Shown here: piece after piece, positions 56,935 to 64,000 of the stretch | Position numbering within the stretch: position 1 is the first letter of the stretch | Layout: each line of letters starts with the position of its first letter | Assembly (NCBI GenBank): GCA_036346375.1 | Contig: CM070504.1 | Location: forward strand, 10,413,890-10,477,889 | From: Guadua angustifolia | Lineage: Eukaryota; Streptophyta; Magnoliopsida; Poales; Poaceae | DNA: 64,000 nucleotides | Direction of reading: 5' to 3' | The notes under the pieces: model-generated | Seen by the model: only the letters and a program-made list of their open reading frames with translations | Database searches by the model: none | What the model was told of the DNA's origin: nothing | Translations under genes and position numbers: made by a program

Positions 56935-59060
56935 CTTCACCATCTTCCATAAAGTATGGCAGCAAGATAGAACTCTCATTTAGTGTAGAGAGTGAAAGTG
57001 ACTGCACTGCCTTGTAATTTGCTGAATTGTCACAAACAAAACAAGAAGTTTGTAAATAAAAGAGCTTCAAATCCTCAATGATGCTGATTAAATATATTAT
57101 CTCAAGGAACAGGAGCCTTCAAACGAGACTAAGTACAAAGTGGGGAAAGCAAACTAAGAGCTGGTATTACCATGACATAAACATTTTGTTTTTGGACATC
57201 TCTAATGGAATTAAATTCAAGAGGGACCACAACCCAGCAGGAGGTTAGAACTGGGAATCAAGATTACAAATTTACAATTAGTTAGCTAAAATTCAAGTTA
57301 CTGTCTTGTTCGATCTGTCTTGCTATTTTAAATTGACAGAATCCACTGAAACTTCCATCTAGACTTCATGCAGCCAACCATATTGGATGGCTTACTTCAG
57401 ATATTTCTGGTATGTTATTTTTTGTGTCCCATTAAAATTTTTTTGGGTGCTTCCTTCCAAAATGAAATAACAAAAAAGATGTAACAGCTTCAACACAATT
57501 CTCTCCAGATCAGCACGATTTGCAGTCATACAAGGAGATGCCTAAATGGAAAAGCTAAACAGACGCTTTGCTTTTCTTCCTCAAACCCCATAAATATACA
57601 GACATCTCAACTATAATTGGTCCTCTTCCAAAAACAAGGTAATAGAAGAATGGATATATCTAAAACAGTGGAATAATACACTCACCGAACATATGAAATA
57701 TTGTGAGAGAGAGGAATGAAACCCGTACACCCAAAGCATGCCCACTGGTAACGTGGGCCAACAGCATTCCTAGTCCCATTCCTAGCATTGTTGCAAGTGT
57801 CTCCTGGCTGCCCTCCTGAAAAGTTGAGGACGCTTCTGCAGCTACATTTCAGTAATAATTTACTATATAATTGACGTCTACAAGGTTGTTGAGATTATTG
57901 AAGGTACCTTTGCAGATATATTAGCCGCATTATTTGCAAGTGCAAAATGCTGTGTTAATGATGCTCTAGTTGCTCCACTAGCAACACCGGCTATACATAA
58001 TGACCAATGAATTAGCTAAAAAGAACCATTTGAAAAATTCCACTTAAAAGGTTCTGAAATTCAACATGTAAATCAGCTTACTGAATGACCGAGATAGGCT
58101 GCCTAAGCACATTATAACTATCAATGACGAAGGAAACAACAACAAACTGTGTTACCATACTTTCATACCAGATGAGCAAAACCGTGTTCTTTGTATAACC
58201 CAGATTTTTCAAGAACATGTAACACATTGAATAGACCCCAGCAGAATACCCCAGAAGAAATAACAAAATCCTAGTCCTTACAATATAAAGTGATGATAGG
58301 AACATCGAATTAGGTGACCGGAGAGAGAGAGAGAAAGAGAGACTAGTAATAGACACCATGCTCAAAAGGTTAGCAAACAACCTAACTTGGCATGATTATA
58401 TGACACCAGCGAAGGGATGCAGGGAAGGAGGGAGAGAAACAGATTTATAGCAATTATTTCAACTGCACCACATCAAGAAATTGAATTGTGTGATTTTAGT
58501 TGAACATTACCAAGGTCATTCATGCAGTTTGCAACTAGACGCCACATTTTAGCATTGTTATCAAGGTTAGATCCCTGGTGGAAAAGAAGACGCAAAAAAT
58601 GAAGTACAGAATGACCAAACAGATTATCTCAGTAAACCAAAATTATCTCATGAGTAAACAAATTATTTCCAGTAGTAAGATGACAGTGACTATTCTAATT
58701 GGAAAGAAAATTTAGTACCTGATAAAAAAAAAGGAATGAACAATATACTTCCGAGCATACCTGTCAAGTCCCTGAGAAACCACTTCCAGAATTGCGTGCG
58801 TTCGCAAAATATTAGGAAAAAATATACAACGTTAAACCTGGTAAGATGAGGCTGAAACGTAGGAAGCGAAGGAATGGACTAATACGGAGAAGATGGGAGG
58901 GGAGCGGTCACCTGTGTGAGGTGAGGGAGGAGGCGGAGGCGGAGGCGGTGATGACGGCGGTGCGGGAGAGCGCGGAGGCGGAGGAGCCTCCCCACTCCTT
59001 GACCGTCACCCACGCCGCCGCGGCAGGCTCGCCCTGGGGGTGGAAGCGGGAGGAGTCCAT
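56935..59060 (-). pseudogene. Decayed ROOT UV-B SENSITIVE family gene (DUF647, RUS6-like)
   Basis: Minus-strand exons: 58912-59060 (MDSSRFHPQGEP, VTVKEWGGSSASALSRTAVI), ~58719-58815 (FWKWFLRDLTGMLGSILF), 58511-58574 (GSNLDNNAKMWRLVANCMND), ~58082-58146 (PSSLIVIMCLGSLSRSF), 57908-57990 (GVASGATRASLTQHFALANN), 57686-57815 (EGSQETLATMLGMGLGMLLA) and 56935-57021 (ANYKAVQSLSLSTLNESSIL). These are consecutive DUF647 segments. RUS proteins are plastid or membrane-associated factors in UV-B and vitamin B6 homeostasis. Missing: the exon between VTVKEWGG and the FWKWFLRDL part (only ~95 bp separates them), the segment before PSSLIV, and the whole C-terminus, replaced at 56865 by a Copia fragment. A nine-T run and mismatched phases around 58146-58730 break the frame. 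It is very likely a pseudogene. Confidence 0.75.
58322..58342. repeat. (GA)n tract in a RUS-like intron
   Basis: A short, slightly interrupted GA run lies between the exon remnants at 58146 and 58511. It has no known role. Confidence 0.8.
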
Positions 59061-59301
59061 TTCCCGCCCATCATCCCCTTGTGCGCCCGCCCTCGCCGGT
59101 TGCTGGATGGGGCTCTTGGCTTGGAGTTCACGGTTTCGGTTGCCCGTGGCCACGGCGGTGGGGCGGCGCCGGTGTGCGCGTGAGCAGTGTGCAGCCGCCG
59201 CGCGCCTCGGTGCGGCGCGTGCTTGCCTGCTGCTCAAACGGAGACTGCGAGTGTTTGCGGCGCCGGCGCGCGCTAAGCCGACGGTACTGGTAGAGTTGGG
59301 A

Positions 59302-59665
59302 AACGGATCCTCTGCATTCAAGAACAAAATGCGCATGATTAATCATTTAAACCGTTGGATCCAAAATCAAAGGCGGTGGATGCAACTGATGCTACAGAGT
59401 ACTCCCTCTGGTCACAAATGTTATCATTTGGAACATCGACACAATTTTAAAACTCAAAATGATATTGATAGCTAAGGTTTTTAAAGTTTAACTACATATA
59501 TTTCATAAAGTTTCAAAAGTTTAACTGTGCGTATCTCAAACGATAATTTTTCTTTATGAACCGGAGAGCATTCGCTTTTGATTCAACCACAGATAGATGC
59601 CCCCTAATGCAAATCACTGTAGCTTCCCTGCATTTTGTTCTGCAATGCAGAGGATTCATTTCCGG
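59302..59665. repeat. Inverted ~35-bp repeats enclosing a partial Stowaway element
   Basis: ATCCTCTGCATTCAAGAACAAAATGC at 59308-59333 is repeated inverted at 59631-59660 as GCATTTTGTTCTGCAATGCAGAGGAT, with weaker matches inward. Between them, CTCCCTCTGGTCACAAATG at 59402 starts a Stowaway-like MITE (TA before it) that lacks a clear right end. The pair may be the termini of an older element into which the MITE inserted. Confidence 0.5.
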
Positions 59666-60331
59666 CAGATCTGACTCGGAGCCCCGCGTCCGGCACAGCA
59701 GCACCGCATTTGGATCGTGCCGTGCTCGGTTCCGTTTGACTTGTTCGACGACTAAACAACACGGAGATGCGGCACGGCAGACACGGCCAACTAGTCTGCG
59801 TCCGGCGAGCAGGACCGATGCATAGTTTTGCAAACCTTCCAACTGCATTGCACAGGATACGCTTCTGACCACACCCAATCAGAATCAGTGCCCCAGAAAA
59901 GATTTGAAGTGGAAACGCGTGATTAATGAGCTTTTGCATCAGAGATTCAGAAGCTCAATGACTCGTCTCTGCAGAAGATCCATATTGTAGTTGCATTTAG
60001 ATAGAACAAAATGGCAGGAGCCAGGTACCAGTGGAATGGGTACAGCAGCTAGCTCCAAGCATGGGCTAGAATAGTTAGGGGACTATTCTCCCCAAGAATC
60101 CTGATTTCTAACCCCAAAAATTTCTAAGGGAAGGATGGTTAGTTTCTTTATTTGATGGTCAGTTTCTTTCTTTCTTCTACGTACAAATGTCCCGCACAGC
60201 TGAAAATGCATTTCCACATTTACATCGGTGAAATGAACTTGGTTGCAGCAGAAACCAAAAATTCCTCTGGGTCAATTCTACCGAACCGGAAAAAATCAGG
60301 TCTCTTACTCTCTTACATAGGAAAAATAACT
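59666..60331. other. Intergenic and likely 3' UTR of the carrier gene
   Basis: A GC-rich stretch at 59670-59820 has open frames on both strands, but none with a family signature. From ~60000 the minus strand probably carries the carrier 3' UTR. No further gene. Confidence 0.35.
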
Positions 60332-63300
60332 TTAAGCTGCTTCCTCAACTCCTGATCTCGTATCCATTGACAGGCTGGTTAGTTCACGGGCATCTGTATT
60401 GATCTTTTCATTGAAATGATCCCTTAGGAATTCCACTGCCATGAACGTGAATGCAGATGCAGGTATGTACCATATTATTCTAGGAATGCTTCCCTTGAAC
60501 AAGCCATTCACTCCCTCAAGAGCCCATGTCCTTGTAATGGCATCCAGCCACCCATTATACCTAATTAAACAGCAAAGGAATTTAGTAGTTTAGGCCACGA
60601 ATCATATATTATCAAATGGGAAAATGTTGTGTGTGACAGTCAATGAGGGAGTATGATTTGTTCTCGCAGTTATCATAAGATGGAAGGAAAATACCACTGT
60701 CCGTTTCAGGAATGTCAAACTGGCCTAACAGAAAAGAGAGGTATGTATCAATCAAAGAATCAGATTTGCCACATACCTAGCTGTTGATCCTTGCACTTGC
60801 AGTCTTGTCTTGATCACATCCAAGGGGGTTGTCAAGTATGCACTAAAACCTGCAAAAACCGTTGCAAAAGAGTAATAGCTAAACACTTTCAGATTCTCAA
60901 GTAAAATGATAACCAACGTATGACTTATTAAATATACTAGACCAGACCTACCGCCTGCCAATCCTCCTAGAAGAAGTCCTTCAAAGGAGTTGCTGACATG
61001 CAAATCACTGTCTGGTAAATACTTCCTCTTCCCATACTCAGTCAATTCTTTCATTGCTTCATAGAAAGTGACCTGGAGATACCAAAGATCATGTTTATAA
61101 AAAAAGGGCACAGATAAATCTCTTAAACTGAAAAAAATCCTTACTATACAGATCTGGCAATGACATTAGAGACTATAAAATGAAACCACTATCTACAAGA
61201 ATTGAACTCGCCTGTACTAATTACGCACAGAGGCTAGAATGGCTACAGGCGCTCAAAGGTTTTGGTTCACCTCTACTGAAGATAACCCTCTAGCAAATCA
61301 CAGTTATGTATTAGGACACCTGAAATCAATGGCTATGATTGAAATGGGACCTGCCCAAATTTTAAAAGCATATTACCCTAAACGATTTTGGTGGTGGATC
61401 TGTGGATGGTTATCAGGCTGCCATGTCACCGAATGGACAAGATCTAGCCATACCTACTGCCTACAGGAGGTGGCCTAAACTTCAAACCACTAACATTGCT
61501 TCTGAGATATTAGAAGTGAACAAATTTACTATAGAACTAAGCTGAATTCCCACTTACCATTAGACCAGCAAAAGGGACATCCCTGGCAAGCGTAGACCAA
61601 TATCTGCGAGAAAGAAAAGATTGTTGGTTGAAACAAAATTGAAATGTGTGACAACTAAACTATCATCATTTGTGGAATAGTTTCAGTTTTTTTTTACAAA
61701 CAAATTGACAAAAGCAGGTTTGTTCCATCAACAACCGTGCATTCATGCATCTGGAAATGTTTACATAAACACAAATTTTCTTATGACAATAGTTTATCCA
61801 GGGTCAAAATAGTGAAGATTGCAGCAAGAACAGAGTTAAGCAGAGATACGTGTATCGCAATATTCAAGCAAAATAGCATGTTAGCATACTTCAATGGATG
61901 TGATTTTAGAGTGGACGAAAAAAATTATTGAATCAACAAGCTTCTTCCTTGAGAAAACTTTATGTTTTTCTTTTGCCAGACCAAAATAATTTATGTTTTC
62001 CTCTATAAAAAACAGAAGAAAGGGGCTATTAATAATGATAGGCATGCTAGCAATGATCAGTCAGTGTCAATACCCTGCATAAAGCCCCTTCAAACCATGA
62101 TCTCTCCAGATAGAACAACCAGCATGGAACATTCCATCATAGTACCCATAAATCTGAGTAACAGGAGCTTGAGAAACATTTCCTTTTGTAGCAATTGATG
62201 CCCAAGATTTTCTGGTGCCTTGGACTTGCATTCGTTGTTTCATGACTTCACAAGGCACATAGATAAAAGATCCAAGTGTATCTCCTGGAATGAGCAATAA
62301 AAAATACATGTGTTATCAAGGAAGCAGCATAATAATTTTGTTGAGATACCATGTATTCCAATGAAAAGGCAATCTGCATCAGCAAAGTATTAGATGAGTG
62401 GCAAAAGAGAAGGCCAGAAAAGTTTGCATGTGCAGATATAAAGACCCCATGCATTGCCTGTGCATGGCACACAAAATACCAAAGAATCTCCCATCATCCC
62501 ATGGCAAACTCCATGTAGTCAACATGTAAAAAACAACCACTTCTGCTTCTAAATCCTAATCACATGCTGACAAAACCTAGTATAAATTTTAAATAGCATC
62601 ATAAAGATTTTCACAAAGTGAAACACAAGAGACATAAGAAAACAACTGCTCACCAATTCCTCCAGCAATAAAGTGAGAACAATGACCACTTAGATTGGGA
62701 TTAGCATTCTCCAGCCATGTCTTAGTTGATTCAATAACACCGAAATATGTTGCACCTGTAGCAAGTGATCCGGTAACACCCGGACTAATTCCTCTATAGA
62801 AACCTGAAAATGGGTCAAGAGTACTAAAGTTCATCAAGATTACTGCTGATGCTGCGGACAGGTTCATTTATTTGGTGGCACTCAACCTCAGGGCTCAGGC
62901 ACTACGGAATTTTAATTGGTTTTGACAAAGCTAATACTATTGCTCCAGGCTCTTTCTCTTTTTGTTCAATAAAAAAACAGAGAAGGGCTAACCTCTCAGA
63001 CCATCAGAAGTCCAAACTGTCCTGACCATCTGAAATATATTCTTCTGAGTCTACTCAGAACAAATAAAGAAAGATGTAGCACCCATGTAACGAAATCATG
63101 CATTACAACAAGAAACGTTACTGTTCACACCAGTGTAAAGTGAATAAAAAACTTAGGAAATGATCTCGCACCTTAGTCCCTGTGATTATAGCCTGACTCT
63201 GAAGCCTTGTTTTCAGAGTGTCAACTGGATGCATCATGCCTTCTCCAAAAGCACCAGCAATTGCTCCCCACACAAATTCCCTCCATACTGCAGCACAAGT

Positions 63301-63936
63301 TTTGTCTCATGACTAATCTAGTGCACATTTTGGGAAGCACATGTTGCTCAGTTGCTGTCAAACCCTAATACAAATAATCACAAACCTGCTGCTAAATTTT
63401 TGGTCAAAATTTACCACAGGTTAAATACCTATCTTATGATAGTGAAATAGATAGTCCATTCTCAAAATGTCAAACAATTCATTGGCTTCATTGAGTGGGT
63501 TAATACAAGATGCATCGATTTCCATGTCAAAATTTCAAAAAAGGTTTGCTCCTAAAAGCATTTTATTGCATAAACATCCAATGCAAAGCATACAAATAAA
63601 GATGCACAAATAACCTCCTATTGCATAAACAAAACCTCTGCTGCCGGAAACAAGCCAGAGACGGCCATATCACCAATCAAGTCGGAATCTTAAGCCCAAT
63701 AAACCTCAACCTCACACTGTTGGGAACCCTCCATTTCATACTGTACCTCGTAGTCTCCCAAATCGCACCATTGGATTTTAGCCGAAGCTAATAGCCGAGA
63801 CGAAAGCGTAGTGAAGTGAGCGAGCAAACTTACCAAAGAAGTTGGTCAGGTTCGGAGAAGGCGATAGAGGGATCGGGCTCCGGCCTCCAACTCTGGCGGC
63901 AGCCGCGGCTGGAGGGGAGGGCGGGGACGCCGCCAT
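60332..63936 (-). CDS. Mitochondrial carrier (SLC25) family protein, SAM-carrier-like
   Basis: Nine minus-strand exons, 63834-63936, 63172-63287, 62993-63050, 62654-62803, 62074-62284, 61558-61603, 60952-61072, 60777-60849 and 60332-60560, join in phase to 1107 nt, or 368 aa. Three carrier repeats are visible, each with the P-x-[DE]-x-x-[KR]-x-R signature: HPVDTLKTRLQ, VPCEVMKQRMQ and TPLDVIKTRLQ. Other carrier text includes VWREFVWGAIAGAFGEGMM, GFYRGISPGVTGSLATGATY, GLYAGYWSTLARDVPFAGL and GSIPRIIWYIPASAFTFMAV. It transports a small solute across the inner mitochondrial or plastid membrane. The closest group I recall is annotated S-adenosylmethionine-carrier-like or mitoferrin-like, so the substrate is not settled. 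The Ala/Pro-rich first 35 residues may be a targeting extension. An ATG at 63936 starts the frame. No damage is seen. Confidence 0.93.
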
Positions 63937-64000
63937 GGGTGCGTTGCTGCGATTCCTCAAGGCTTTGTGCGGGGTTTAGGGTTTAGCATTCATATCAACA
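63937..64000 (-). promoter_or_regulatory. 5' leader of the carrier gene
   Basis: The sequence directly upstream of the minus-strand ATG includes AAACCCTAAACCCCGC, a common plant leader motif. The promoter lies beyond the window. Confidence 0.4.

Noticed and set aside
1..64000. tRNA, rRNA or snoRNA genes
   Set aside because: I scanned by eye for A/B-box and conserved rRNA motifs and saw none I could support; a tRNAscan-SE or Infernal run would be decisive.

Overview
The window is nuclear DNA of a plant, almost certainly a grass. Genes are split by many short GT-AG introns. First exons and 5' leaders are GC-rich with CT tracts. The DNA between genes is packed with small Tourist-like and Stowaway-like MITEs, a Mutator-like element, hAT relics and Copia/Gypsy LTR pieces, as is typical of Poaceae. 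Codon phases across splice sites were traced by hand. Three loci give closed reading frames and one more gives a plausible one.

Region by region: 1-2276 is the 3' part of a Copia-type LTR, carrying an array of about 15 short hairpins. 3.0-8.05 kb (+) is a complete SEC61 alpha gene (475 aa). 8.57-9.55 kb is a hAT-like non-autonomous element. 9.7-11.9 kb (+) is a decayed multi-exon gene of a plant family I do not recognise, with a tandemly duplicated exon. 11.9-19.9 kb has no gene but holds MITEs and a 2.35-kb Mutator-like element (16745-19094) with ~370-bp terminal inverted repeats, a perfect 9-bp target duplication and gene-like cargo. 20-28.9 kb (+) is a large nuclear-type, Q/N/S-rich protein (1557 aa) of the plant 'dentin sialophosphoprotein-related' family. 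30.0-31.2 kb (-) holds two leftover exons from the C-terminus of an ASCC3/Brr2-like DExH RNA helicase. 32.5-34.2 kb (-) is a broken hAT transposase with a BED finger. 35-46.9 kb is repeat-dominated: Gypsy-LTR-like sequence, a 648-bp inverted-repeat element, a solo Copia LTR with its own hairpin series, and MITEs. 47.5-55.4 kb (+) is a nine-exon gene with an AIPP2-like SPOC-like domain, no visible PHD finger, and two sets of internal peptide repeats. 56.3-56.9 kb is a truncated Copia LTR plus gag fragment, abutting a decayed RUS/DUF647 (RUS6-like) gene at 56.9-59.1 kb (-). 60.3-63.9 kb (-) is an intact nine-exon mitochondrial carrier (SLC25) gene (368 aa).

The genes do not form a pathway. SEC61 alpha (ER translocation), the carrier (organelle inner membrane) and the two nuclear-type proteins are ordinary housekeeping or regulatory genes of a gene island invaded by transposons. 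The most unusual signal is the hairpin array in the first LTR. Successive units keep a common stem-loop plan and a mostly conserved TGTGT loop, while the stem bases change in compensating pairs. A second LTR of different sequence at 43.6-43.9 kb shows an analogous hairpin series.
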